Positions 13,293 to 26,406 of a stretch of DNA of 64,000 nt are shown piece after piece (within the stretch, counting starts at the first letter, position 1; the number at the start of each line of letters is the position of its first letter). Under the pieces are notes generated by a model. That model was not told the DNA's origin. It ran no database searches and was given only the letters and a program-made list of their open reading frames with translations. Made by a program: the position numbers and the translations under genes. Origin of the DNA: Himantopus leucocephalus. Taxonomy: Eukaryota > Chordata > Aves > Charadriiformes > Recurvirostridae. The DNA lies in assembly GCA_003993805.1 (NCBI GenBank), contig RSEF01000003.1, positions 43,365,957 through 43,429,956 of the forward strand, in the 5' to 3' direction.

Positions 13293-13361
13293 GTTGTCCT
13301 GGTTTGAGGTAAAACAGTATCAATTTTGTTCAGTAACTTTGCTTCTTAGCTGGGCCTCTTC
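13293..13361 (+). mobile_element. Possible LTR-retroelement fragment at gap edge
   Basis: The segment begins with 'tgtcctggtttgaggtaaaa' and continues with 'cagtaactttgcttcttagc' up to the N run. The opening TGTCCTGGTTT is typical of the 5' ends of long terminal repeats that are common in bird genomes. Only about 70 bases are visible before the gap, with no internal region, primer-binding site or second LTR. The call rests on recalled similarity and is tentative. Confidence 0.35.
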
Positions 13362-13461
13362 NNNNNNNNNNNNNNNNNNNNNNNNNNNNNNNNNNNNNNN
13401 NNNNNNNNNNNNNNNNNNNNNNNNNNNNNNNNNNNNNNNNNNNNNNNNNNNNNNNNNNNNN
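13362..13461. other. Assembly gap, 100 N
   Basis: Exactly 100 N, which suggests a default-length placeholder for a gap of unknown size. The possible LTR fragment on its left suggests that a repeat caused the break. Confidence 0.98.
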
Positions 13462-16400
13462 GAGCATCTGTCGGTCCCATCTGGGGTCCTCCACGTCCCC
13501 AGTGTCCAATTTGGCCCACACCATGACAGATGTACCTCTACCCCAGGTAGAGCTGTGAGGGTGGATGGGACGGCAGGCTGCCGAGCAGGGCTCATGCTCT
13601 GCGCCCCATCCTTGCCAGGCCTGCGCATCGCAGAGGTGAATTCCGGCAGGGCACCTGAGGTTACAGCAGTGAGCCCAACCGCCCGCCTGCACAAACTAAA
13701 CCTTCCTTTCTGCTGAGATTGCTATCAGCCAACACTCAGCCCATCTGATGGATGGGGCATTTAATCCTATTACCTAAACACAAGGAATTGAGTGGTGTGT
13801 CACACCGAGCCAGGAAACGGGGAGCTTTGGCAATTTGTGTTCATGCAGGAAATGTTTCTGTGCCGGTGGCAAAGCCACGTCAACCCACAACCAAAGACAA
13901 GCTTCCAAGAATGATGAAGATAACATCTTGTTAGCAGCAAATACAGAGACAATTTAATTAATCATGATACAGCAGCTTTTCAAAATGTCTGAGAAACCTT
14001 ACTGGAAATAAAATACAATACAAAAGATAGGAAAAGTAAATCCATAGGTATAAAGCGGCGGAAATTTCAAGTATCCACTCTTTTCTTATTCTACCTCTGT
14101 TCATGCTTCCCCTTACTTGCTCCCCTCTTACTTTCATCTTCTCCTGAAACTGATAGCATCATTGCCAAGATGAAAGGGAGAGAGAGAGAGGAGTAAAATG
14201 TTGAAGAGAGAGATCACTCATAACTGTATATTATTGGGGCAAGGTCTGTTTACCTTCACACTAAGGTTGGTCTTCGTGAAAGTGTTGATGTGACCTGGAG
14301 GAAAGCCTAGAAGGAAAACAGGATAAAGCAGGCAATGAACCAGTAAAACAGTTTAATCGAGAGTGTGTGAGGAATGGATGCATCTCAAATTGCTCAGACA
14401 TTTATCTCTGTTGCTAATGATTTATCTAGCCAGGTTATGGATGGAAAGCTGATGTAAGCAGATGCTTTTCTATGTTTTTTAAGGCTTCCTGGCTTCAGTC
14501 AGATAAGAGATTTGCAGAAAATAATCTTCTTACATTATTTCCAGATCATTTTCATAGCTGGAGCCACAAGCCAGCAATCACATGTAAAGACCCATGTATG
14601 TATGTGGCCATTTTCTAAGCTCAGAAGTATCTTGAGCTTCATTCCAGCTCTAAGTAAGCATCCATACCAGTTACTATGCTCTCTGAAGGGTTCACCATTC
14701 TGCATTTGTTTCTGGTTCCATCCTAAGACTGAGAAGAAAACTTTCCTGTCAGATTTACACCTCAAATATTCAATACCTTGTTCTTCAGCGCTTGATACTT
14801 ATAAAAGGAGCAAAATGTTGCAGTGAAGATACACTGTGCAGTAAGGATCCAAGAGGGAATTTAAATTCATGACAGCTGTGATACAAGAAATGTATTTTAC
14901 TTTTATAGCCGGATTCGTTTTTCTCGTGAAAGCAAAAAAAAGAAGAATAAAATGCAGACAAAAATGTTTTGCTAGAACTAGGCCACCAGTAGTCATTTCT
15001 TTCAAGCTAAGCCTTCACCTACAGACACTATTCAACAGACGCACAGAAAAACCCTTTTCTTACGTTGCACAATACCTCCAATAGACCAGTTTCTTGCAAG
15101 TGGGTGACTTTGCACATAAGACAAAATTCTTAAATCCACAGGGTAAATTCTGATTTGGATATTCTGCTCTTCTTTCCTATGCGGTGGAGCTAAATGATGG
15201 CAATAATGAAGCAGAACATGAAAATATTATGACTAAAACTTTGGATGGCACTTGTTTTTGCAACGTTAACCACATGAGCGGTTTTCAGACCAACTTCGGG
15301 TACATGGTAACATACATATGAAATGTCACCACACTAATGCTATCGGTACTAATTGGCCAAATAATGAATGATTGTGGAGTTTGTACTCTCAGCATGCCTG
15401 GAGGGCGACTCTTCCAAAGCAGAGCTAAGACACATTGCCAGGGCACCAGCTGCATAGGAAAAAGCCTGCTAGGCTGTGCCGACTCAGTATCTAAAGGGAA
15501 GAGCACAAATACCCAGGGCAATTCAGCACAGCCTCTCTCAGAAGATCTACATTTATCTAAATAAATTTCTTAGAGGGCTCTGTCACTGAGCTGCCACCTC
15601 TAGGTGTAATTCAGCAAGGTTTAGAATCAGATCCAAGTTTCTCCCCATCCTTATTATTTTACATTTTCACACAAGGCTTCATGATTATTGGTTTGGAACA
15701 TTAAAATGCAAATGATAGAGGAAGTAATACATATTTAAATGTACAGTGTCAGCTTGGTATAAAAGCTCTTCTGGAACAGAATGACACTATTTTCTTCAGT
15801 AACTTCTAAAAGTGGCAAAATAAAAATGAAAGGAGAAAAAAACTTCAGGTCTATTTGCATTCATGCTTTATTGGTCATGCTGAAAGAAAAAGCTTAGTAA
15901 GCTTGGAGGGAGGGGGACAGGGGGAGAAAAACTGTCATTAGTGAAAATGCAACCCGCAGCTAACTCTGTGACTTCCCAGGCAGCGGGAAGAGGAGGAAAG
16001 CGCACCAGGAGCATTGGATGTGAAACAAGGGTAACCACCTCCCTACAGAAAAACAAAGAGGAGCTTTGACTTATCTTGTCTTTGTCACTTCTGGAATCAA
16101 TATCCTCTTCACGTAAACACAAAGGAGAAAGAGTGAAGAAAGGACGAAACCAGGGCAGAATGCAGAAAGCCTCTCTGCCTCCTAACACATCCTTGCAGGA
16201 TGCCCTGTTATTTTCCAAATTTAACTTCTGGCTAAGGAGTGACAGAAGGTCACTTATTCTCATGATGCTTTTTTCAAAGCTTTCGTGGTTACCAGGGCAA
16301 TACAGAATGTTTCCCCTTTTTACTTTTTTAATACCACTTTCCCCCTGCCATATTCAGTGTTTCCTGAAGAGATAAACCAAGATTTAAAAAGTGTGGAAGA

Positions 16401-19400
16401 CATTTTTTGTGGCTCACAGCTGTGTGCCTGTGTGTTCCCCATTTTCACTCCAGACTTAGCATTAGGATCTCAGCGTTTAACGTTAAATGTTAATGGACAA
16501 AGAAGGCAGGTGGCTGAGCTGTCACTACAAGCCATTTCTGCCCTCTTTCCTCATGCTGCCATAGAATATCCATGCTAGCTTCGCTTGCCTCCTTGGACAC
16601 AGTTCTGCTTCCCACGGAGGGACTGCAGAACTGGGTTCTGTTTTAGCAATAACAGGTATGAATACGGATTGCAGACAGTCCCAAAAGATAGGTCTGTATT
16701 TAGTCTCTAAACTCCATGAAGATGAAGAGCATCCAGACACAGGCCTGGACCAGCTCTGTGTTATGGAACAGCATGTCTTGATGAACTGACAAAGTCAGCA
16801 GAAAACCTAATTCGGGCCCCCCTCCTGCATGCACCCACACACACAGACATACACACACACAGGTACAAACAGTCCTTTTCAGGTAGACTTAAATCGGTTC
16901 CCAGAACTTAGTCTTAACATGTTGTCAAAAATGTTTTTGCTGGAGGAGTTGTGTCTGCATTAGCTTTTGGCAGGATAGTGAGGAGAGATGGGAGAGTAAC
17001 ACCCCTGGCTGATGGAGCTAATGAGTTGGCAAAACTGTTGTCGTGTGTATCAGCCTCTAGTGAGAGCAGAATTAGGAGCTTTGAAACTTGTAGCCTTTGC
17101 AAGTATTTACATTTCGATTATCACAGGATTGGAATGCAGAAGATTACAGCAAAACAAAACTGAAAAATATAGGAAAAAGCTCTTTTTAGAAAGCATGAAA
17201 TCGATACAGGTTAAGTTAAGATTCCGGCAAATTGCTAAAGGGAACATACACTACTCATACCGGTCAGATCATCTTGAAACGGGACTGTATTACATTCCCA
17301 ATTTATAAGTTGCACTTCTATTTGTGGATAATCAAGCCGCAACATGAATTAGCTTGTTAGAGTCCACGGCTTGCGTCTCCCTTTATTACCACTTAAGCCA
17401 CCCTGTGCTCGCTTCAAGGATGCGGTCACTGCGCCAGGGCGGCAGCCAGCAGCCGTGGGTGGGTGCCTGGGAGGGGAGCTTCGCTCTTTTCTCTGCTGTT
17501 CTTTCCTTTTGGCGCATGGAAATCTTCTGAGCCATAAGTACACTTTATGTCTCCTACCCTTCAAAAAGTCTTCTTCTGTTATGCCAATTTATCTTTTTAA
17601 ATAGAAATTCATTCCACATAGTGTCACCCACTCCTCCTGCCCTTCCCCACGTTGGCGTTACATGAGTGAAAGTCCGCCTGTTCCCTGCTGTCCGGGCTCT
17701 GGTCTCTTCTCCATGGTGACCCCCGACTTGAGACAGGCAAAACTTTCTGCTCTGAGATTCCAGCTTCCTGCGCCAGCACATGAATCACACTGGAAATTAT
17801 TATGAGTGTGAATTAAAATAACCCATGAAAACATACAAAAAATCTCTTCTTCATTAGCCAAAAGTCAGCAACAGGGTAATGGTCACCAAAGGGAATCCAA
17901 TGCTACACCCCAAATGATCCAGTCAGTTAGCTAATGCCTTGCTGGAGGAGACGCTGTCCCAAAGGCAAGTCGGTTACTTATTTGTGTTCCACACAGTAAG
18001 GGTCAAACTGGGTAGACACCATAACTGTTTCTTTGTAAACTAATAACTCCTTTCCAAAATAGGCTTTGGTTTGGGCTGTTTTGGATATCTTTACAGTTTC
18101 TTATTAATTGCTGGTAATAAATTTCCTTCTGAGACCTAATTACAAATCTAGGCACTGCCTAGAGCGAGGTTTGACACTAATAGAGGAGGCTCCTCTTGTT
18201 TTCTTCATCCTAGAGCTTTCTCACAGACCAGGGAGCATGGTGGTATTACCCTTTATTTCAGTTTACACCTTTTTTCTTCATAAGCTAAGCTTCTTATATA
18301 TCCGCATTTAAAGTCCATATGTCAACTTATCTTGTCCCTGGATGTTCCTTAGTTTGCAGGGTTTTCATGTATCCACTCATCTGTATGTCTTCTGTAGCAT
18401 CTCCCTTCCAGTGATCAAATCCCAGTCCTTGGATTCACATCTTTTGACCTCTGCAACCTTGTTTGACTTCTCTATTATTTCCTCTACATCATTTGAAGAT
18501 CTATTTTTTTTTCTGTTTCCTACCTGCTGCATTTCTCTTCACTCAGTAACTTGCTTCCAATCCAGAGAGTGATGGAAATGGAAAAAAAGTCTACCTTGCA
18601 TTTGTCTAAGAAGTCTCCAGAGGTGCAGTTAGCAGCTGCATTGGTAAAATGGAGCAAACTACTGCTAACTCGAACCACTCTATAGTCCCATGTTACCCCA
18701 CTTTAACAGGAATGGAGAAGAAAATAAGGTTCATCGACAGCTGGAATGTACAACTGGGGCACAGATTCCTACACAGAGGAGCACAGAGAGTTTCTTATCA
18801 ATTCTGTTACACGTCCGTGCTCCAGAAGAGTAGCTGTTTTCAGAAATATCCCTTTGCAGTTTCTTAAAGAGTGGTAAAGTGTGGGTAAACTGTGGTGAAT
18901 CTCATCCTCAGGGTACAGATTTGGTAGAAATACAATCTAGGTAATAATTAAGGATAACCAGAAGGCAAACTAGGTGTTTCTCTTTAGCTTTCCAGGATAT
19001 GGGATGAATAGGGCATCTGAAGTTGCTGAACAAAGCATTAGTTTTGCAGTATGCATAATAAGCTGATAGAGATCTAGTCACACAAGGCCACTGAGACCTT
19101 GATTTCTAGAGTTAAAAAAACCAGTCTGGATGTGTGTATGGACCATAAAACCACTCACAGTTACATTAGATACCTGGAGTTTTTTAAGCAGGGATACACA
19201 GCTTCATGCTTCTGTGGGTAAGGCAATGATGAGCACAGGTAGGTTGAAACACTTCTGAGTATCTACAGTTCAATCACAGAGCACAAGTACTGACCCCATT
19301 GTGCTTGAAACCAAGAGGGCAAGTATGACAGTATCCTTCACCATCGAGGACCTCCAGGCTTTGACAGTTTGGGGACTGCTTGCCTGTATTAACCAGTAAT

Positions 19401-19421
19401 GCTGTATTTCTCTGCCTGCAG
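13462..19421. other. Non-coding stretch with minor simple repeats
   Basis: The part right of the gap (to about 13700) is GC-rich without a recognisable gene. The rest is intron-like. A short GA run lies at 14178-14193 and a CA-rich run at 16831-16861. A 39-nt open segment at 14560-14598 has an acceptor-like tract and a GTAAAG donor but is too short to call. A pyrimidine-rich area lies around 18320-18550. Confidence 0.5.
16831..16861. repeat. CA-rich imperfect microsatellite
   Basis: An interrupted run of CA dinucleotides, with 'cagacata' breaking the pattern in the middle. Confidence 0.85.
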
Positions 19422-19523
19422 CCTGATGTGCCTTCTGCTCCTGTGTACCTTATGCTTTCTCTGGGAAACGCTCTTAAGCCTACTCTGCTTTCATTTCAGG
19501 ATCCAGCCCTGTTTCCCAGACAT
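19422..19523 (+). other. Weak candidate exon
   Basis: A good acceptor (ctgtatttctctgcctgcag) and a good donor (CAT|GTAAGG) enclose 34 open codons in phase 0 to 0, starting PDVPSAPVYLMLSLGN. It would fit between the candidates at 11998 and 26978, both phase 0 at that junction. A second acceptor-like tract (ctttcatttcag) occurs inside it, and the peptide has no recognisable motif, so I rate it low. Confidence 0.25.
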
Positions 19524-20062
19524 GTAAGGAATTGGCCCAGTGGTTCACAGGGATACATGTCAACCTACGCTTAGGTGGCCAAATGGGCTGGCTCAGCTCC
19601 CTCTACTTCTTCTTTAGTCAGAGGAGACACCCAGGCCCAGTGACCTCAGGGAGGTTCCTGTGAGCTGGGGGCAGTCTGGCCCCTCAGCCAGCACACAAAG
19701 GGCTTCACCTCGCCCAAAGGTACCTGGCCAGAAGCGAGGTCTCTCATCCAAGGTAGTGTCTGCACTGCCTCTGTAGCCAGCGGCAGTGGAGGGAGGCAGC
19801 TCTGGCTGATTCATCCCCTTTTAAGCTAGGTATATGGGTAGGTGGGATGAATCACTGTCTGGCAGTGCCTCCATTGACTGCAGAAGAAATTAGGCAACTA
19901 ATTTAGGTCAGATGCTTCATTTCTAAGTGAGTAAAATTAGGGTAAATTAATCCCTCCCTGTGTTGCACTGTAATGGGGAAGGCTAATGATTACACATTAT
20001 TTGAAGAGAGAGACTGTTCCTCACCTCAGTAAAATAAAATCACTTTATTATTTGTTTTCCAG
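19524..20062. other. Non-coding stretch, nothing recognised
   Basis: Mixed to AT-rich sequence with no recognisable gene or repeat. It ends in a T-rich tract that forms the acceptor of the next weak candidate. Confidence 0.6.
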
Positions 20063-20110
20063 CTGTGCTATTTGTTCTGATGGGTGGATCACTGTTCTCT
20101 AATACAGCAG
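20063..20110 (+). other. Weak candidate micro-exon
   Basis: A 48-nt segment between 'tatttgttttccag' and GCAG|GTAAAA. One frame is open: after two leading bases it reads VLFVLMGGSLFSNTA and leaves one base. Its phases do not fit between the candidates at 11998 and 26978, which argues against it or means it belongs elsewhere. Confidence 0.2.
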
Positions 20111-22747
20111 GTAAAATGAGAGGAGACATCTAAATCACTGTTGCAATATTTCCAATTGTTTGTATCTTATTGCTGGTTTCTCACAATATGTTCTGTTTCT
20201 TGAAGCCTTGGGCATTGAAAACAAATGAGAATACCACCTTCCTTTTTTAATATAAACCAGAAGTTTATGCTTCTAGTCATCTGGAAAACAAGCGCGAAAA
20301 AGCATGATCTGAGTGTGCTATACAAGAAAAAAAGTCAAACGCAAATAAAAAATACCCAGTATATGCTAAAAAAGAACAACTCTCCTTCATTTCAACCTGG
20401 TTTTCAAGCCCGATCCAAGATTTTCTTCCTTTTACTTTCAGTAGTTTTTGTAGAATTAACTCAAAGATTTCTTGCAAACTAACAGTTAAAAAAAACCCCA
20501 GTCTTAAGCTGCAGTGTCCATCATGGCATGGTCAATGAATGGCATCAAAAACATTAGCTTTGTCACCTGTTCCTTCATGAGCTGGACACTCCAGGACTTT
20601 CCTTCTATTTTCTTTCACACACAGGGGCCACGTGCAAAGCTCAGAGACGTTCTCTGGCTGTTGCTTGTTAATTGGGCTGTTGTGTGAAAATAGAAGAGAG
20701 TTCAAGAAGGTTCCTTAGCCTGTTGTGTTTCCCTGCACTGCAACAGATGCAACCAAGGTTACATGGGTCCCCAGTCACATGGAAGAGTCACACAGCAGTG
20801 GGCCAGACAAAATAGTCCTACTTTTACTTATTACTTCATTAGATATCCATTCCTTCAGGCCACAAGGCTCGTATAATCAAGTGCAGGTCATAGCCTTTCC
20901 CCTCCCCCAAAGAAGAAAATCTATTGTATTCCAGCATGTGACTTCGGGTTCTGTCCAAATCTTGAGGAAGCCAGTAGAAGTAAGGCTTTAATAATGAGAA
21001 TTAATGAAAAAGTGCACCTTAAATATTGAAAGATGATTCAAGAAGGCACAACCGTCCCCACAACAAGCAGCCTTCTTCAGTTGGGGACTTGACAGACGGA
21101 AAGCGTGTAGAAGTGCAATTCTCAGTTTGAAAGCAAAATTTCATAAGCATGGGGATGATGTAGTAGGAGTCAAAAAGGTTTCTCTCACTATTTTGCTGAC
21201 TTCTAACTAGGGTTGCTGGTACATTTCATCTCTTAAAATGAAATTAGGAAGAGAGTCGATGTGGAAGGAGGGTGCATATCCCCCAGCAGTTGGAGATTCA
21301 GGGCTCATGCCTTGGTGGTTGACTTCTGTCTTACATAGGCTGCTCTCTCAGCCTTCATTAAGTAGCTGTTCTTGAAATGGACCTATTCCACTCAGTCTTT
21401 CACGGATAGTGGATATTTTAAATCATTTTTGAAACACTCTGAAATTCTGCAAGGCAAGGAATTATATGCAGCGCAAAGTATGACTAATGTTTGCGTGAGT
21501 CATCGACCGTGTTACCAAAGATAGTTTTAGAGAAATGAATATGCATAAAATAAGGCTGATCCTGCAAAACCCAAAGATCTCCTGCTATGTGTGCAGTGGA
21601 TGGGAGCACACCAAATGGTGTGCTGGGATTTTCCCAAGTGCCCCGTGACAGCCTGCTTCAGCTTGCTTCTGCCTGCTTCTGCTGCCCCGGGAGGGAAAAT
21701 GCCGACTGCTGGGCCAAGGTTGAGTGCTTTGGATGTCCCGCCATGCCTCCTTGTGATCCATGGAAAAACAAGAAAGTCTGTAAGTAAGAAGAAAAAGGCA
21801 TTTCATTCACAAGCGGAGGAAATTTTGGGAATACCGACCTAAGATGCTCCGCCTGGCCACGCTGCACACAGAAGTGCGCTGACGGAGAGCTGACCCCAAC
21901 AAGCCAGCCATCTGGTACGTGCAGCGTGCTTCAGCGGGAAGAAAGGGGTGTTGTTTTCCAGCAGTACTGTGGCCAAACAACCAGCAGCAGTGGCAGTCAG
22001 AGAAGTGGCCTTATTCTTTTGGCAAAAGCCTCTCCATGTATACATTCGTCTGTTCCCTCACCCACCCCCTCTCTGAATGAAAAATCAGGGCCTTCTTGAC
22101 ATGAGGCAGCACACGCCAGATGCTGAGCAGTCAACAAGACAGATGCTGCCAGGGGGACAAAAGAGGTAATCATATAAAAGCTCCTTTTAATCAAAATGCT
22201 CAATGTCCTTTTTAAAAGGAAGGTACATTTTAATAGCTATTTAATTCCTTTTGAAGGCAAGGAAGGGGCGGAAGAAATATTTCTTTACAAGGATAAGACT
22301 TTTTTTTTTTTTCCACTACAAATATAACAACTTAGTTGAAACTTTCTTCCTTTTCTTTCCACAGTGCCTTTTCCCCACGGGAGCTTATAAGGAAAGCAAT
22401 CTTGGGGCTACTTCTTTGCTCATGCATATATTGATTTTACGAACAGTATGAACAGTGTGTATCTGAGGAAGAGCAGTCCCCTGATGAGCCAGCACAGCCC
22501 TGGTGGGAGCTGATCCCCCACAGCGCCCCAGCCTTCTGCAACACCCAGAAATCTGCCAGGTGCATTAGCCCCACGGAAATCTGCCTGACAGTGTCCACTG
22601 TCCGCTTTTGCTGTTTATCTCTGTATTTCTTTCTAATACTTCCACTGACTCCCAGTCCTGCTTGTAAAGAGCATATAAAAGGTAAGCCTTTCCCCCATGT
22701 AAAGTGAACGTGAAGGGGAAACACCTGCCTCACCAAGCAGCGCCCAG
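20111..22747. other. Non-coding stretch, nothing recognised
   Basis: Intron-like sequence. Strong acceptor-like tracts end at about 22365 and 22647. The first lacks a donor. The second would define only a 26-nt micro-exon before GTAAGC at 22682. A T run lies near 22300-22313 and a 'ctgcttc' motif recurs at 21651-21686. Confidence 0.5.
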
Positions 22748-23047
22748 ACCATCAGCAGGCAGCTCCACCACCGCTGCCCCAGCTCCTACAGCCCAGTGCT
22801 CACTGGTGCGGGGGTCTTTGCTCTGCTGTAGCCAAGCACCGCTACAGCCACTGCCTGGACTGCCAGAGAGGACAAAGACTTCAGCAAGTGAGAAGCANAC
22901 CATCAGCAGGCAGCTCCACCACCGCTGCCCCAGCTCCTACAGCCCAGTGCTCACTGGTGCGGGGGTCTTTGCTCTGCTGTAGCCAAGCACTGCTACAGCC
23001 GCTGCCTGGGCTGCCAGAGAGGACAAAGACTTCAATAGATGAGAAGC
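22748..23047. repeat. Direct duplication, about 150-bp units split by one n
   Basis: Bases 22748-22897 are repeated at 22899-23047 with a single n between them at 22898. The units start 'accatcagcaggcagctcc' and end 'gagaagca' or 'gagaagcg'. I count about eight differences, all transitions and no indels. That is more than usual allelic difference, so either a real tandem duplication or a collapsed array is plausible. A failure to merge overlapping contig ends would produce the same layout. Confidence 0.95.
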
Positions 23048-24477
23048 GGCTACAACATGCAGGCTTGATGCTTGGTCCCCGGAGCATCTTCCTGCTCTGA
23101 GGAAGGCACAGCAGCATCTGTCTAAAAGTTCACTGTAATTTTAAAGTCCAGCTGCCTCCACAGTCTGTGGGAATGGCAGCAGTGGCTTTGCCCTTTTCAG
23201 CTGTGTGGAGGGAAGGCAGAGAGAGATGGAAGCAGGATGTGGCATCCCAAGTCAGAAGCATTCGCATGCTTTCTCCCAGCCTCCCTGCCCCCCTCTCCTC
23301 TCCTTGTGAGGATGCTGGCACCGATCACGAGCCCGCTGCGGTCCCAGGGGATGACACCATCTGCAGTGAGGCTGATGAATTAGATACTGCACGCCAACGG
23401 CAGGCAGCACAGACAACACCCTGCCTACTCAGCTGATGCGGAGGTAATGATGGGGGAAGAAACCTTGTTTTGTCATTGTGTCTCTTCCTGAATGCATTCC
23501 AGCCAAATGTTTCCCTACCTCTTCTCATTTGTGAAGGCAGCCCCCGTGACGACTCCCACAGCAAATTCACCACTAGCAATGCCAGCTTCCATGCAGTGGT
23601 TCTTCTATGAATCCCACCTCTAGGATCCTACAAGGCCTAATTGCACTGCTAAAGTGACTTACTTAGGGTACGTAAATAACATAAGACCAGAGTCATGCCT
23701 TTTTTCTCCTAGTCTGTCTTGCTTATGAGTTAAGCACCTCTTTAGTGTGGCACAAGCAATTCAAAAAGGTGTAGTTTGGTTAATAGTCATGGTCATGTCC
23801 AATGCAGTTGCTCTTACTCGGGTTTTACTTTGCCTTTCACTTGGAAAACAATTCCAGACTTTTATCTGATGATGGATTTTGTCAAACCTGAGGAAAGCTT
23901 TGCAATGTGACCCCAGATGATTACTCAAAAGTGTGTCCCAGATGTGTTGTATCTCCATGACCAATGGCTGCCAGATGGTGGCTCTGGAGAGGTCAGAAAC
24001 AGGTACCATTTTAACATGTTTTTGTCTAACATGACCCCTTGATCCTCAGGAGATGGCAGACACACCGTATTCAGAGGCAGTGTCCCTGGAGATGCCAGAT
24101 TAAATACTGAACCTCAGCAATGTCTCATTTTGACTTGCACTATCGGCACTTTTTAAGCTCAGTCCCAGGATCATGAGGGCTAGTCGTCTGCACACCCAAA
24201 AGCAGAAAAGCAGGGAGGAGAGGGAAGCCAGGCTCTTCCCATCCTGATGGGAGCTGAGTCTTTGCAGCGCACAAACCCTGACAAAACCCTTTACAGGAAT
24301 CACAGTGAGAACTACTGCTGGGGCAGACACAGCCCTCGGGGGCTGAATCGCTCCTCCGCAGTCAAGGGATGTTCAGGTGGTGTGGCAAGGGCACTTCCAG
24401 CGCATGAGGGTCCCGCCATACAAGAGGGGCGTGACCCAGCTACGTGTTCAGGCTAGCCTGAGGGTCTTCAGCCATCG
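23048..24477. other. Non-coding stretch, nothing recognised
   Basis: The part to about 23450 is GC-richer, with a long + strand open frame (23167-23436) followed by GTAATG, but there is no convincing acceptor or motif. The remainder has no recognisable element. Confidence 0.5.
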
Positions 24478-24541
24478 CAGTTCAAGCTGCTTCATAACAT
24501 CCCTCTATANCAGTTCAAGCTGCTCATAACATCCCTCTATG
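24478..24541. repeat. Short direct duplication split by one n
   Basis: The segment starting 'cagttcaagctgct' and ending 'catccctctata' (24478-24509) is repeated from 24511 after an n at 24510. One copy has an extra base in 'gcttcat'. Confidence 0.95.
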
Positions 24542-24899
24542 TATAGGAAATGTCATTCACAACACATTCACAGAGCAGGAAAATATTAGGAAAACACCAC
24601 CTGATATGAATAATTAACATATTTAACAATTGCTGCTTGATTTCACACATGACGACCTCTCTTCTGAGGTACCACCCCTCCCAAATTGCTTAAAATCTAC
24701 ACGGAAAAAAATTGAAGAAAATTTGCAAAAAAATTTCTTTGATTTCTATTCAGACCAAGGACTAGGTGGTGATACTGCCAGCTAACATTGCCAATAATGA
24801 AAAGCAGTTTGTCTTTCTGCATAAACCTCACTACCAGGAGCTTGAGTGAAGAGACCAGCTCACACTTGGCTGTGAAGCACCCAAAGGTGCTGTTTGTTT
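24542..24899. other. AT-rich stretch left of CR1
   Basis: No gene is visible. The right-hand part may be a strongly diverged continuation of the CR1 fragment that follows, but I cannot align it with confidence. Confidence 0.55.
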
Positions 24900-25032
24900 T
24901 CCAAGTGTTCAAGGCCAGGCTGGATGGGGCTTTGAGCAACCTGGTCTAGTGAAAGGTGTCCCTGCCCATGGGAGAGACGTTGGAACTAGATGATCTTTAA
25001 GGTCCCTTCCAACCTGAACCATTCTATGATTC
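24900..25032 (+). mobile_element. CR1 LINE 3' end fragment
   Basis: The sequence shows the diagnostic CR1 3' end. It has 'gtgttcaaggccaggctgg', 'gggctttgagcaacctggtc', then 'ggaactagatgatctttaag', 'gtcccttccaacctgaacc' and a terminal 'attctatgattcc'. The last part is the start of the short tandem tail that ends chicken-type CR1 copies. This 5'-truncated copy is well preserved and is the strongest evidence that the window is avian. Confidence 0.95.
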
Positions 25033-25105
25033 CTTTCATTAGAGACACCATGAAATCATGAGGGGCAAGCCTTCCTGTGGCAGAACTTTCCTGTGGCAGG
25101 TAACG

Positions 25106-25190
25106 TCTGTGCCTGCTAGGTAAGTACACAAAGAAACCTTTTCCCTTNTCTGTGCCTGCTAGGTAAATACACAAAGAAACCTTTTCCCTC
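25106..25190. repeat. Short direct duplication split by one n
   Basis: A 42-base unit starting 'tctgtgcctgctaggtaa' is present at 25106-25147 and again from 25149, with an n at 25148. The copies differ at two positions, both transitions. Just to the left, at about 25069-25099, the phrase 'ttcctgtggcag' also occurs twice. Confidence 0.95.
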
Positions 25191-26406
25191 CAATGAACAG
25201 CCTCGGTAACAAAGAACTGACACTGGCCTGTTAATAGCAGAGAATCCTATTTTATGTAAGCGGACAACCATTCCCACAAAACCTTTCAGAGGGGTGGTCC
25301 TTCTACCCACCCTGGCCCATGCCTGTCTCTTTGTGCCAGGGAGAGGAAAGAGAGCACACCCTTTTTGCTTCCAGACTCGGGCTGCGGGTTAAGGTCCCTT
25401 GGTAGTTTCCTGCAGGGTCAGAATTCATTCCCTCTAACGTGAGCACTCAGGACTATAGCGCCTTGAATTATTTACTGTTACTGATTTATATAATGAATGC
25501 AACTTTTTGTTCCCATTCATGAAGCCTCCGCAAAGAGGAAATGTCTTTTACAAGCATGTTCTTTCTTTACAAGAGTTTGCATGAGTTCATGGCTTATTTT
25601 AGAGCTAACAGCTCTGAGCATCAGCAGTCATTTGCTGTACAACCTGTGACCAAAGCTCCCATCCAATTTCTTCTCTGGTTAGGGCAACCAAAGAATTACA
25701 AGGACTAGCATTTTCTCCCATGTGCTAGTTACTGACAAAAAAATGCAATTGCTGAGAAAATGTAACATGATTTTTTGGAATTTTTTTAAAAATAGATCAA
25801 GGAGTGCTATGCGGGCATGGCTTTTTTATCTGCTGGTATTTATGATGTTTTGGTTTCTACAGGTAATTCTGCAAGTCAGAACCCATTCATGCCTTTAAAA
25901 GGCAATAAAAGGGACTAGAGGCACCAGCAATGTGAGTCAGCAGCTTTTATTTTTACAGGCATTTGTGAATACTCATTTGTTGTATTAACCAAAAGTCTCT
26001 CTTGCCAACTAAATTAAAGGGTGGCAAGTTGTAAGGTAGAGTAAATGCTATCACAGAGACTGTATGAAAAGCTCATCCAAGCAGATGGCCAAGTTAGCAG
26101 TGTACTCAAAATCTTATAGGGTAGCTTTAGATAGCATTGGAAAGTGAGTGTCCCTTCAGCCTTTCTGCCCACTGCCTGAGGAATGAGAGGATCCAAACTT
26201 CATTGCTTCATCTCCTAGTACTCTTGATGATTGGGCACACACAGCCCCATGCATGCACACAAACGTGAAGGAGACAGTTGCGTACTTCATCAGTCCACCT
26301 GGTAAAACAGAATTCAATGTGGATGATCCACACTCCTTACTTCTCCAAACAGCACCAGGGAAATATCATTGACCTTTTTAGTTGCCCGACACGGACATCA
26401 CAAACT
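25191..26406. other. Non-coding stretch, nothing recognised
   Basis: No coding signal and no nameable repeat. An acceptor-like tract ends at 25860 but has no open segment with a donor. Confidence 0.6.

Noticed and set aside
14560..14598. Possible 39-nt exon (IIFIAGATSQQSH)
   Set aside because: Too short to separate from chance and no supporting motif.
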